DNA of 64,000 nt from Davidsoniella eucalypti (Eukaryota; Ascomycota; Sordariomycetes; Microascales; Ceratocystidaceae): positions 62,001 through 126,000 of the forward strand of contig RMBW01000008.1 of the NCBI GenBank assembly GCA_004009845.1, given 5' to 3'. The translations under genes and the position numbers were made by a program. The notes under the pieces were generated by a model. The model was not told the origin of the DNA and made no database searches. It worked only from the letters and a program-made list of their open reading frames with translations. Every line of letters begins with the position of its first letter. The stretch's first letter is position 1. Positions 12,201 through 26,167 of the stretch are shown here, piece by piece.

Positions 12201-15200
12201 GTTTCTATAACCATAAGAATCAACACTAGAGACGTGGTCGAGACACTCGCCAGGGGCCGGCCTAGGAAGAAACTTGTGTACATGCCCATCGTTGAAGTAC
12301 ATCTATTTTGATATCACATGGCCTTGACTACATAAACCATGCTATGGCACAAGAGTCTGAATCTTACATCGAACCGGCTATGTGATCGAAAAATGACATT
12401 CATATTTGTTTTTTTCCGATTCATACAGCAGTCCAAAAGATAAGAGATATCATAAGCATTAGAAATATAAACCCCCATAAATATACAAAGCACAAGTAAA
12501 TTTCGGAGGTGTACATGATAGAGTCCCTAGTTATACATAAACTACATAATTGTAAATACACATCTCTGCACTCGCCTCTTCCCGATTAGCAGCCGACCGC
12601 TCTCATGTGGCTGGTATATCATAGTCACCTATATTTTGAGCGTACGTTTAAGCTAGCACGCAAAGAAGCTACTCTATGGCCCAGAGCATTGTTTCTATGA
12701 AGCCGCAAATTATTAAATGACACCTTCAAAGGGCCCCCAAGACAATCTAGTCCAGGTCGTTATTTAATTGACAGCTAAGCCCATTACACAATAAGCACAA
12801 TAGTTCAGGAAACAAAGGCTACTAGTGTTCCCGTCGTCGTATTGGATGGTCATCTATGAGCTCACCACACAGAAATCAACTCAAACTTACTACATCTACA
12901 CACATGGATCATGGAGACAAATCTACTAGCCCAAGCGAGCTGCAAGTCTCTCAAAAGACAGAAATGCTTCCTTTTGTTACCCATATCGTAGATTGGGCGT
13001 GACGCCCAAGCCAGGCACGACTTCCAAAGCAGGCCAAAAATACTCGACGTCGAGTCGTCTTGGTGGGGCTCGAGTATAACATTTCGAAGTGGGGTCCGAA
13101 ACCCAGAGTGTCGATATAGTTTTGGCCCCATACTCGCAAGTCATCGTCACCAAGATATTGTATTGATTTTTGTGTGAGGGGTGTTATAGTGTTATAAGCT
13201 ATAAAACACGACCAAGTCGCATTCGCTAGGAAATTGTGATAAGCAAATAAGCTGGCAAGCATCGAGAACACAGGCGAGACGAAGGAAGGAAGCATACCAA
13301 CGTAGATCTCCAGCCCGCAAAAACGTCTCTTTCATCGAATGCTACTGACACAGACGACGAAGCTATCTGCTGCCTCGGTCTGGGCCTTCATTCTCCAGTT
13401 GCAGCTATCGGCTTGGATTTTATTGTCTCCAGGTGTGACTATGCACACAAGATTCTGCATATCCCACCATGAAGATCGTCAACAGTGTCACACTAACTCA
13501 GGGTAGACAAAACATAATATATATGTACAGGCTAGTCAATATTGTTATTGCTACCACCTGTAGTATCACTAACTGGCCTAACAGTCTGTTTGTTGCAGAT
13601 GCACACACGCATACACATACGTACACATATAGTGCATACATTGTACACATCGACGCTGCATCAAGGAAGACTCATGATACTGTTAGTATACTAAACATGC
13701 AGCTCTCCATTAACCTTGTCCATGTTCGTCTCTTCACCCCTCCTTGGCGCCGACATCAATCATACGCAATAGTGGGATACGTAAATATAAACTACTGCGA
13801 ATATAGCGGCTAGAAAGGGTCAGTGGTAGAGACGCCAGTTTATCAGATACTAACTACGATCGCCTTGTATTCAACTTATACGTCAAGGGTGTCTATCTAT
13901 CTTAGAGATAACTCACAAATTAACGACCTCGGGTTATGACAGGGACGCCTTAGAAAGAGAACGGGCGAGTAAACAATGAAGTAAATGCATAAAATCCCGT
14001 AAATAAAGTCCATAACACAAGTTACCAAGCAGAGACCTTTGTAGGTTAAAGCTACTTCCTCACCGCCAGACAGGATTTTGGTCAAGTAATTTAGCCAAGC
14101 TACTAGCAGTAGTCAAACTTGAGACTGACAAAAAGGAATAAAACGGGAATATACCCGAACGGACTTCTGAGGGACATGTCCGTTCTGCTCTCTGGAGTGT
14201 CGGATTTTAGATTGACAATATGACGTTTGTTTTATGTTTTCAAGGCCATGTAAAGAGCAAGAATACGATAACCACCAACCCTTTCTATCCATGGACTCAA
14301 CTAGTTGTGACTTGATACGATAGTCCCCCGTGTCTTTGTCAAATAGCCATACTATGCACTCACATTGTGCGAAAGATGTTCGGAGCGTATTATTCCAAGC
14401 ACTTCGTCTTCTAAAACATTAGTTCTTCCGGTGGCACAAGTCAAAGTAAGGTGTAGCACTCATGACCACGGGCATCTTTATGTTGCATTTCAATCACCAG
14501 AAGGCCTCTTTCGACGACCACATATCATTATCAGCTCCAATCTTACATCTTACATGATCTTGGGAGCATAGGTGTTTTTAGATACTAGGCATACATCCCT
14601 TTGGTGTGGCAATGTCTGCGGGTATAAGCATTACTTTACAATAGCTGCTCAGAGCCCTCCATTCATCCAGAACAGAAAATTATTAGAGAACATGGCACGC
14701 TTTTTTGCTGTGCAGGCCAATGGTAGTTGCAGTTTCATGTCCACTTAATGTGGAGAGCCGTCTGCAAGAAGCTTCGATTTTTCGGTGACAGGAACACTTG
14801 GGAGTGGTCGGGCTGAGATAAAGGAGGTTCCTGCTAACAAAGACAAGATGGCTTTGCCCCACTTCGCGTTTGGGCCCGCCAGTAAGAGCCCAAGGCCAGA
14901 TTTGGCTCAACATGGCTAAACCAGAGGTAAAGCCGAAGGAAATAGCAAAGGGAATGACATAGGCAAAGTCACAGTCGAAAGCGTAGGATCCCTAAAAGCC
15001 TACACAGCAAAGGCAGACTAAACCATAACGACGAAGATGAAAAGCAGAGAGGAGTAGTCAACTGATGTTGCCGGCCTCTTCTCGCCCTCGATCAGTTTCA
15101 GTCCCAGATAGTACTATAACAGCTCTGTAATTTCTACTGATTTCCATTCAACTATTGTGTATAACTATTACCACAGTAGCGGCTCATCGTCTCGCCAACA

Positions 15201-18200
15201 TGCTATCTGTTACTATGTGAATAGCATGTATTATTTCTTAATTCGTAACCTTTGATTTATCTGATACTTTTGCCTATCACTAGAAATGTTAGAGATATTG
15301 AACTAACAATAACTTTACAAATGAGTTAGTCTAGCTAAGAACATGAACAGAAAAATAATAGAAAAGACAATCAAATTCTAAGTGAAACCCAGGCTTTGCA
15401 CTTGACTTTTCTATTCAAAGCTCAAGTCTAAGAACAAGAATCAGCAAAGGCTTGAAAACAACGAACTGTAAAAAAAGTCCTAGAAACCATAGAACCTATG
15501 GAGTGGAAATTGAAAGTTCAAAGTAGTATAAGCAAGTAAAAAGGCATAATCTAGTTGAGATAAACCAACTTCAGAGAAAGTTTTTCCCTAGGCATGGCGT
15601 AATGGAAAAAATGTGGCTGCATGTGAGAATAATCCTATCTATATCTGTATGTGCCCGTGTATCGTTTATGTGCCTTTGATGTGACCAATAGAATAGTCCA
15701 TGTTATACCCCGTACTACTCACCAAGTTACCCTGAAGGCACTTCAACTATCTGTAGCTAGAGCGGCTAGTTTCAGGCGTCAGCCCGTAATATTTCTCATT
15801 TTGAAGTTTCAAATAATCACCATCATCCGGACCCCAATAATACCGAGCCATTCCTTTCCTAAAGTATCGACTAGCAATGCAAAGACCACAGTGACTAGAT
15901 TTGTACTCAACATGTCAAAAGGTTCTCATCACTAGGCGACATACTGTCTGTAGATTTCTCTATGCACGACATGGTGGCTGGTACCGAGCTCTTTTATTGG
16001 ACAGAATTTTACCAGAAAGAATATTGATTGTTTTCTTCACGCCTTTATTACGTTAGCAATATTACGCGCAACATTTAAGATACAAAATACCAAAGTAAAA
16101 ACTAGGGGTGGATAATCCCGCTCAAGATCGTTTATCAACATATACAACGAAACATCTAACTCACTAATATGTACCACCATGTTTGACTTTTCATCTTTCT
16201 AGTGTTCGACGTGATAATTGTTTGAAGAATATTAAAATTAGTCACGGTTATTTTACATGAAGCGGTGAGCAACAGCAGTCGCAAGGGTTATACCCTAGAT
16301 ATACGAGTTACCTAATTAGGTGATTTACATGATTGTCTCGTTTTAGCTATGAATCACACATACACAATGGTAAATGTTGTCGGAGTGTCATAATTTGTTG
16401 ATGTACTAAACTATACTATTGCTACTTGCTAAACTTATCTGATGGCGCAAGTAAGACTTCCATCCATCTTACTTTCCACTAGACTACGGCACAGCTTTGT
16501 TACAGGAGAGTCAATGCTTTGCATAAAATGGAGCTACATCTCAAGAAAGAGGGGAAGGCTTCTCATGTTAACTAATGTAATATAATCTTTAGTATCAATA
16601 GGGAGTGCTGTGTGTGCTATTATGGAGAAAGAAAACTAAAACAAATATAGAGTAAAGGGAAGCAAAGTTCCGTTCAATAAGATATGACACTTTCAAGTAT
16701 TATTGACTTTGATGGGTTAAAACAAAGTTCCATTGTATATATTGTGACGATGTTGGTTCAATTTGTAAGGACCTACATATTTACTGTAAATTGCTTTTTC
16801 AATGACATATGACATATGTATGTAGACTGTAGTGAATGCCGAAATAAGTATTAAAGAATCACCAGGCTATCTTGATTATATAGCCCCTATCTTGGATTAT
16901 ACACAGATGATTTTGGCTTTAAGTGACTGACCTCTCCCACTACTTATGAACAAAAAGAAAACATAGCTTCATGGTGCAGGAAACAGTGGTAACAGCTGGC
17001 CAGACTGTACTGAAGAATATAGCTAAATATCTCGCGAAAGGAAAGCCCAATGTTCTCTCTCGCCACCTGGCTGTGAAAGCGGCATGATATTTATGCCATC
17101 GGAAATCAGCAAAAGGAAAGTGAAGAAAAACAAATGGCAGGAATCTAAGGTGAGTGGAAGGTGAGCAAAAGGGCTGCATTGCCAACTCATCCTGCATTGC
17201 ATGAAGCAGCAGCAAGCAGCAAGAGTTCCAAAAAGGATGGAACAAGACCAAAAAAAACAAAGAACAGAAAAGGACATAAAAGATACTGATATTATTGGGC
17301 TTAAACCTACAGCCCATGGAACTAGGTGCATATATTAAACGTGTGTTATATCGCCCGTATATGTTCACTTTGCTTGCCGATAAAACATCAAGGCGTTGAC
17401 AAACGCTTGAATGTGAAAATTCTGATATGGATTTTCGTTCCCAGATGGCAACAAGAAACTGAGATTCACCCCTCCTACTTGGCGTAGTGGCAACTTGAAT
17501 CAAATAGTTGCAGTAGTGTGCTTCGATAGCGCCGCTTATTGTCCCGGTGGATGGGGAGTGGAAAGAGAGGAGGATATATGCCCGCTTCTTTTCGGCTGTT
17601 TTCTACGAGAATTTCAGATAGGCCTTGGCTGATTATTGGGCACTAAGCAGTAGATGCTGGCGATGTGCCTAGAAGGGCCCTTTGATATAGGCTAATGTTC
17701 TATATTAGAGATTACGGTCTCGGTAACAATGCATATTATTCTGCTGCCCCTCACTCGGGCATCAATATGACTGGGTTTTGCATTCGCGGGTTGAAAATGC
17801 AAAGCTTCATAGTCAGTATATTATCAGCTCCCGGTTCCGAGAGTATCCCAGTGATATGCGACGATCATGTCCCCGAATTAGACCGCCGTTGTCTACTATA
17901 GTATGGCGAGAGAAGGGAAATTCTATCAGACGGAAAAGCAGCAAATACAGATACATCCATCGGTAGAATAGCCATGATGTAGTTCATGGAGATAGAATTA
18001 GCTGCACTTTTTTCAGTCTCATATGACCAAGAAAAAACTCCTGGATGGGTGATAAACAAGAGAAATCTGCAAGTTTATTTTTTTCTTCTGGGATATACAT
18101 ATCTTGACAGGGTGATTCCTGGCTTGCTCTAGATTTCATGGATGTGGCGTTGTGAGAATACGGCCTAGTTTAGGGCTTGAATTCAGTCCCTTTTGGGCTG

Positions 18201-18907
18201 GAAAACAAAAGAAGAAAAAAACAAGAAACCGATGCATTTTCTGTTTTTTGCAAGAATCCAAACCTCCAGGGCTTCGTTTAGTACCGGTGTTTTTAGAAGC
18301 TGAATTACAAGACTTCTATATCGCTGGTAGCTCGGCAAGACTGTATATAGTATGTTTTTGCCTATATCAGGGACTGGGATTCTGAACAATAGCTTTGTAG
18401 TAGTACAGGGTTTTAAAGAGCATCTACCTCAGTATTCAGCTACTATATATGTACATATATACATACGTACGCACATGAACATGATCGATCCGTTAGTAGT
18501 TGGCCGCTCTATGTCTGTGGTATTCAGTGCATACAGCCAGTAATCATTAACATCGACTAACGGCATTAAGCCTTACTCACTTTACTTATAGAAATGGACT
18601 GTATATCTCTACCTTTATATCGTTTTGTCTACTAGTAGGTATCAAGCTGATGAAAGTATTGGCAACTACATGGACTCTCCGTTGATATCGTGTCCTTTTC
18701 CTTTCACTTCTTATATTCGAACAACGGAAATTCGTGGCTGGCATGAAAGGTTTACTTGTTGACTGTTAATCGAACTGCATCGCTGACCCAGGGGTTATCC
18801 CTGCTGTGATGAGGAGTCTTCAATGTTGTTGAACAACACATCACCATACAACTATGTACTATGCATATGTATGTACTAATACCAGTAGCAAGCCAGGCAG
18901 ATAAAAC

Positions 18908-18938
18908 TCCTCGTAATATTGAAGAAATATTACGAGGA
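18908..18938. repeat. Perfect 13-bp inverted repeat with 5-nt loop
   Basis: TCCTCGTAATATT (18908-18920) is followed by the 5-nt loop GAAGA and then AATATTACGAGGA (18926-18938), its exact reverse complement. It lies in gene-free DNA, with a purine run after it on the plus strand. No companion terminal repeat or target duplication was found, so it is described only as a hairpin. Confidence 0.7.
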
Positions 18939-21900
18939 AAAAGCCCATACCGATACCCGACTACGATATATCCCACTGGAAGCTCAAGCCAATGGACGGC
19001 AGCTTTACTAACGACTTTCTGGGTGGTAGCTTCTAGAGTAGGACCAGAGTAGGATCTATCGAAGGTGCAGTAAACAACAGCCCCAGTCTCGTCATATCTA
19101 CTATTCTTCTTTCTTCCTGTTGTCTTTTCACCCCACTTCCAACATGGAGGAATAGGAATATATGCTAATTTCTACTTTCCATCAGGTTGGTAAAATATGC
19201 CATTTTTTTCCTCCTGTGATTGTATCGGTAGGAAACGTCTTCCGAGGTGATCCAAGCCAACCGAAGACCTCCACGTTGAATAAGTGACGCAGTAACCAGG
19301 CCAGAGCATATACCATATGGCTGTATCCCTTCACTCAGAGCTCTACGGAAAATAAAACATTTGAAGCGATAAATTATTCCTGTGACTGATAGAGACATTA
19401 CATCATCTTGGCAATCTACATCTACATATATTCGACATGTGAAGATATTGCGTGTGAGATGAAGACTAGTAGTTTTAGTATTCTTGGGAGCTGATTTACA
19501 ATATAACTATGATGATGTTATTTAACATATTTCACAGACTACTATCGTATTGCAGTGTATGCTCCATATGATTATATGTACGATTATATCATAGTATCTG
19601 TTAGGATCATCTGCTATTTCCTTCTGAACACATTACTCGCGTAGGGCCCGAGCGCATGCATTTTCATGTATATTTGGAGTGTTTTGCATAACTACCTTCC
19701 GTAATGTTTTGCTTGACCTTCTAGGTCGACTTTCGCAGTGGGGGCTCATGATTTGAAATACCAGAGCAGAGACCAAGTAATGAAACTATATCTCTTAGGT
19801 CAGAATAGATGTACACGATATATCTCACACACTTGTAAAGTTGGTTTTATAAAAACCTAGTAGTCAAAAACTCTGTCCAAGTCCAGTTCACTGTCATGAA
19901 ACAGAGGCCGATCAATAGAAGGCTGGCCACCGTGTTTCATGCACACCCCTGAGTGTTCTCCGGCTTTGTTCTACTTACTTTCTTCTGTTTCTATTATTAT
20001 AGTATGTAAGTATTGTCCTTGCCCTTGTTAATCGTTTATTTGCAAACAAAAAAGGGCCCAGTTTGTTTCTCCGTTGATCCTTCCGCTTGACAGCTGGCGT
20101 GATATTGAAACTGGTCATCCATATTCTCTTAACATCGATGGAAGCAAACCTCGCATATCAAACAATATCATCTACCAGGAAAAAGAATGGTTCAGCAAAA
20201 CCTCCGTATACTCTACTCGTAGATGGTAGATATCTTACTATTCAAGGCAAAAAGGCGGGTAGGTTTGTTATCGTTCGAGCGGTGAATATGCAGGCAAAGA
20301 AGCAACGGCGGCAACAGTTCTAAATGCGTAAATTCCACAGGTTAGATAATGTATGTTTTTAATCTTCGACCCTTTTTTCAACTTTTTATTTCTAGAAACT
20401 CTGTCTACACTTGACGTTAACTCTAGTTTATCGCGCTTGCCCTTCTATCCGTCTGTTTCCTCTCCCCCAGGAATCCGCCTGAACTTGAGACCTCGACTCG
20501 AAACCCGGACTCGAGAAACGAAACGGCGGTAACTGCCTGGCACAATATCCATGTATTGCGGCATCGTAGCCCCTGGTCCATCCCATCTTTTGAGTTCAAC
20601 ATTATAATCTAGATATAGAAGACAAAGGAAAATTGTTCACCTTACCACACCGTATGTTCGTCTAACTTTCTCTTTATGTCCAGGCGGCTACATTTTGGCC
20701 AATTTCTTTTTGTCGTGATATGGAACTACCAGGATTGGTAAGCGGTTAGCTTCTACTATCCTCATTTTTCCAGATCGGCAACGTCAGATTCATGGCCATG
20801 TCTTAAAGATCAACATTGCCACGGACGTTGTAAAATATAACATGCTATTATGGATCTATATCCCATAAACTATGATGTGAGAGTTCGAATTCAGTGCTTG
20901 AAAGCTAGTGCCAAGAATGCATACATATATTGCTTTATAGCTATTGACTGCTAGAGGCCCGAAGATGAGGGGAAGCCAGGTATGACTGTGTTTGTGTTAG
21001 GCACCATGGCTTTTCGGTATTTTCCTTTTTTTTCGTGCCGTATTAGTAGCCACAACAGTCGTATAACACTGTAGCACCTCTACATCCCATTTTGCCTCCG
21101 TCCACGTCGATTTTCGCTTTTGTGTTATTTTGTAATATTCGAGGGTGGCAAGAGTTGTATAGGCGGCATCGCAACCAACAAAATATTTTTGATATATTTA
21201 ATAGTCCTTGAAAAGATGAAAAAAACATTTGAAGAAAAATTGATCAATATTAAGCATCCAATACAAGGATGACCCCAGTCGCAGCGGTAAAAATACCATG
21301 TGAAGGGTATTAAGCTTAGGCATAGCTAGATCGCTGGTTGAAAAGGAAAAATGAAAATGAAAATGAAAAAAGGACGAACAAGCAAGCCTACGTTTGGCTT
21401 TGGGAGGCGAGACTTCAGTCAGAGTATGTGTTGTCTAGAACAAGACCATGGGTTCTTCTTTGCCTGGAACTACAGCTGTTAACTGATCGCCACGTAGATT
21501 TCTGTATAGAACAACGGACAAATGAAAATAAACAAAGATGATTTAGTAGCATCAGTAGGATCGCCTAGAACAAGGCAATTCTCTGAACAGACGCTCATAC
21601 TTTGTAAGCCCGGACGACATGGTAAGAATACTCCGTCTTTTACTACAACCAACACAATTCTATCATCAATAGCAAAGATCGGGGTTGTTTATACACTAGC
21701 TACATCCAGACTTCTCTTTTCTTTCCAGAGTCACCGACATAGCAACTGATCTACTACGGTAGATACTAAATGAGATTGACTGCAGAGCCATTTGCCACAG
21801 CTGCAAACCCACCAAGCAGGAGCGAGCCAGCTGTTTCTCTCTCCTGAGAGTTGCCATATATGTATGTACGTGCTTAGACGGGACCTAACAGTGCGTACTG

Positions 21901-22924
21901 CTCATGGTATTAAGGCTTTTATCTTTTATTTGAGATGTAGTTGTCATATCGTATTTGTGCTTCTTTCTTGTTGCTACCCAGTCTCCATTGATTTTTTTAA
22001 TTCCAATGCCTGGTCTGTGAGTGAAAACCGTACAATCTGAACATAGTAGTGCCGTGTGGATTTTTCACTTGATGTTTCGCGGGGCGGATAAAAGCGTCTT
22101 CTGATTGGTCAATACCTTTCTTATTTTATTTTTTATACATACCATATTCATTGGCTCTTAGTCGTCGTTGGGTCTTGACTTGATGCCTTTTGTGCCTTCC
22201 AATTTTGACTGCTCCTATTGGTCTTTGCTTGGTGTTTGTTTTTGTGGGTCCAGTCTGTTTCTATTAGTCAGTTGCCGTTTTTTTAGTCTTTTCGATGCTG
22301 TCGTTCGTTGTTTCCTCGTTTTGACTTGCTGTTTTAGTGGGGCTTTCCCAAGATGAGTTAGATTTCTGCAATTTCTACACTTTATCACAACATTGGCATC
22401 TCCAGTCAGTCTTTATTCCAGTCAGCAGTAGATTGTAATGGTTATATATCCTGGTTTGAAATAAACAAGTCTATGTCTGGTCACCCAAGCCATGAAAAGT
22501 ATAGTATATTAGTAAGGACTCAGAGCCTACTACAGTATTTACTTAAACACTCTATTTGTAACTACATTGTGCCCTCTTTGTATTCTAGTTATTCTTTTCT
22601 GAACTTGGAATGAACGAAAAAAAAATATGAAAAATATATCGGTGATAATTCGATGATCAATTCCTATGATAACTGCCTCCTACCTCGATTTTATCTAAAC
22701 CGTTTCTGATTATAGAAGTTAGTCGGAGTTTCTCCTATTGCTTGATATCAAGGTATTGGACTTCAGTCTTGACTTGGAAATGATTAAGAGCTAACTAATA
22801 GGCATATATTGAAGACATCGGATATAATAACCACTTCCTCTTTTTACTACTTCTTGATCTTGAACTTGGCTTTTTAATTTTTTCAACTTGCTACTCTACA
22901 GTTTACAACCACAAAATTTAACTC

Positions 22925-23440
22925 CTAATCTAGCGCCGGTGACTCTACATATGAAGAATAATACTAATTATCTTTCAATATGCTCTCTGGATAGTTACCT
23001 TCAATGTTAATGTCAGTGAATGACTAGTACATATATGTATATTTTAAATTCATTAATCTTATGGAGCTATAGAGCTATGAATATTTAGTAATATGTAATA
23101 TAAAAAGATCTAAACTTTTTTTTTTTTATCATTGTGGAAACGGAGCTTTAATAGCTATGTAGCACCTCGGTATTTAGTTGACTTGCGGTACATTTTTCAG
23201 TGTTTAATCTTTTTTTCCTTGCGTTCTTTTCCCTTTCCTTAGTTGACAAAGTTTTACCTTGGACTCTTTTTGTTCATCCGCGAAGCGGGGGCGAAGCCAA
23301 TCTTGTATTCTTGTATTACTAGTTGATGTAACTTTCGGACGAGAAACAATTTCGACACGGAAGGATAGTAAGGGAAACGACAGCTCGGAGAAGTTATAGT
23401 TGCAATAATACCAAAGGAAAAAAAGGTAATATAACAAAAT
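22925..23440 (-). repeat. Diverged dispersed repeat, inverted copy
   Basis: On the reverse strand this segment carries, in order, GGTAAAACTTTGTCA (+ strand 23244-23258), AAGTCAACTAA, TCATAGCTCTATAGCTCCAT (within 23062-23081) and GAGTCACCGG. Blocks in the same order occur at 49650-49910, and the TCATAGCTC block also at 49461. Spacing differs by insertions and deletions. There is no coding potential. It also holds a GC-rich quasi-palindrome at about 23279-23297 (CGCGAAGCGGGGGCGAAGC). It is probably the remnant of a non-autonomous mobile element. Confidence 0.55.
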
Positions 23441-25539
23441 AGATCGCTACTACTACAACCCAGTATATAATGGCCCGGCTATATATCTACAATAACTATC
23501 CAACGGACCAAAGATATTGACAATACAACGGACAAGAGTGCAACTACAGCCTCCAGAGCAACTGTAACGGTTTCCCATACGCGTGTACAAGATGTTCTCA
23601 TATGGCACAATTACAATATTGCAAGATAAGCTGAAGTTGCGAGTTATCAAGAAGGCAAAATAATCATAATTTCGGTATCATGAAGTTGGAGACTACTGTT
23701 TGCTACTTTTCGGCGTTCTGGTTGCAACGCAATATTATGAGCCGGATTTGATATAAAGGCTTCTTTAAATCTTCCCTTTTTTTCTCTCGATGAATTTAGC
23801 TAGCACATCACAGATATCTCTGTTCAACCCTAAATCACACCCTAAAGTGGAGGTGTTATTTTAACCCGATGAGGTATCTTACATCTATTTTTTCTTTTTT
23901 TAGGACATACTTTTCCAAGGGTCTAGCCCTAGACGAGAAATAAACTAGTCAGACAGGATGAAAAGAGAGAACGCAAACAAGCTACATATTTGTTCGTCAA
24001 TCAATAACATACATATAGAAGCTCTTTCTAAGCGGCAATACTATCATGTTTCTATCATCAGGTTACTTAGTCGTTCCTCAAAATACACCAGGATCCGTTA
24101 TACAGATATCAGCTTCAATCCTTGTTGTCCATTGTAAGCAGCTAGATATGTCAACCTTCATTGGTTTTTTTGATCGTGATTTCAAAACTTCTCTTGGGGC
24201 AATATGGCATAGAAATGCATCGTAGGCGCTACGAGAGTCCGCTGTTACATATTAGCAATATTTCATGTAGTGTCTAGGTAGGCTCTGTAAATCCTCATGA
24301 CTTTACATAACATAGCATCTATGATTACGATTACAGGTTTAACAAAATCCAAGTTCTTGCCTTTGCTATACCGGCTTTTCTGTCCAAGCTTCCTGCTTTC
24401 TTTTGTCTCAGCCTTTTTGGAGCTTGCAAGAAACGGGAGACGAAGCAGATGTAGAAGAAATAGTGCTTTCAGACTTGCAACACATGTTAGCTAATGTAGT
24501 AAATGTCGTAAATCATGCTGTGACATGAGCAACAGCTGGCTGTCTTTACGTGATCGGGGCATAAAAGAAATTATCACTTCTTGTGCTGAAAAGACACCCC
24601 TCCCCCATATCCACCCCTAGTCCCTGAAGCTGGGGCTCCTCCTAGCAAAGACAACCTTTTGCTTCTTTTCTTTTCTTCGAATTTATAGCCCCTTGTATAA
24701 ATTACTATTTCTTTGCTTTACTATTCTTAGACATAATAGTAAAATATATTTAAAAAGAAAACAGAGGTGGGTTCTTGGTTCGTCTTCGATTCCTGCTTGT
24801 TCAATCTCTGGTCAAGGTAAATAGAGCTAACAAAGAAAGCAAACTACCGATGGCCGCCTATAAGCTTTTGTATCATCCCTATAACGCCAAAGCATAGGAT
24901 GGAGTTTGGTGGTTGATTTTTGTCATTCTTTGCACCCCTTGCCGTTCGATACGAAGAACCGCTGTTTCTGGAGCTTGTAGGGGACAAACTCTAGACAAAT
25001 GCACTTGTCTTCTTGAATAGAAACACACACTAGGCTTGATAGCTCATAGCCTTGGTTTCTTTCTATTTATGTTCATGAAGAACCCCCCCCCCCTGATATA
25101 GCATCGTGGAATGGGCGGCTCCAGTGCCAGGCGTTAGCTACATTTGATCAGATATTGACAGAAGAGATATAGTGGTTAGTTTGTTTGTTGTCACAAACAC
25201 ATACTCCTTACTCCATTCGCCAAATCCGGGCTGCCGATTTTCTTGGACTTTTTTTCCCCGGTATTTTTCGATTTGATATGGGAACCTGAAAATCACTTTA
25301 TTTTTCGACTTGCATATTTTTGCTCTATTCCTTCAACTAGGTAGTATGTAGTAGTTTATGGCATGGTCCTCCGTTTCTTGCTTTCTAGCCATGGCACATA
25401 CTATGAAAAAAAAAAAATGAAAAAAAAATAGTACTTTCTTCCTGGCGGCATGGTATATGATACCCGGACGGTCTGCAAAGCAAATATGAAAATGTTGCGC
25501 TTTATATGCGTACGGTCCTAGCTTGTTTCTGCCCGTGGT

Positions 25540-26167
25540 AATAAGCCGTGCATTCTTCTTTTCTTGTTCTTCTTCCTTCCCTTCTCGCTCTCGTCGCCTA
25601 TCACGGTATTTATTTTTGTTACCGCTATTATATTTATATTTATGTGTTTCTATATCACCCCATACCTTCCACCAATCCACATCCTATATCCTATAATATT
25701 CAGGCTCTGTTACTACTGACAGCTGCTCCTCGCTGCTTCCATACTTTGAGTATATCTTGCTATATATAGGACCGTCGATATCTGTTGTTTCCCATCCGGC
25801 CTTTCCAAGCCTCTTCTTCTCATCTTCATGTTGCTTCCGTATCCCTCTTTTTTACTTCTTGTACTTTGAACCTCCGACCTACTCCGACGTCTCCCTATTA
25901 TTCTTCTATATACCAGGCACACAGCTGCTTTCTCTCACACTGCAGTTTCCCACTGTCGTCAACACGCCGCCATCGTCTGCTCTATATATTGCTTGTACCT
26001 CGGCTGTTATTCTGCCCTTCGTTTTGTCTCTGATATATCTTGTCATTTCTTTCCGCTATAGCTCTCGTTTCGAGTTTTGCGAGTAGCTGTCAGCCCGACT
26101 GGACCTCACCTACTTCCTACTAAACTTCGTCACCCTCACCTTTGTCACCCCTGTATCATTATTCACC
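25540..26167 (+). promoter_or_regulatory. Pyrimidine-rich promoter and leader of the dsRBD-like gene
   Basis: The plus strand here is strikingly C/T-rich (repeated TTCTTCT, CCTCC and CTTTC runs), typical of promoters and 5' leaders of filamentous fungi. It runs into CACC immediately before the ATG at 26168. A TATATATA-like stretch lies near 25760. The transcription start cannot be placed from sequence. Confidence 0.45.

Larger units (their letters stand above)
9298..25500. other. Gene desert of about 16 kb
   Basis: No frame here has codon-level support. The longest, 187 codons on the minus strand at 16940-17503, opens with TTG and is low-complexity hydrophobic sequence. The DNA is AT-rich with many TATATGTA-type runs. 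Visible items are a 13-bp perfect hairpin at 18908-18938, part of a diverged repeat at about 22925-23440, and an AAATG microsatellite at 21344-21366. CCCCT-type stretches and poly-C occur at 24590-24640 and near 25085. I see no transposase, reverse transcriptase or tRNA. It may hold non-coding transcripts or fully decayed elements, which cannot be told apart by reading alone. Confidence 0.55.

Noticed and set aside
16940..17503. 187-codon minus-strand frame in the gene desert
   Set aside because: It opens with TTG, is rich in Phe/Leu/Cys/His from purine-rich plus-strand DNA, and has no domain or splice partners.
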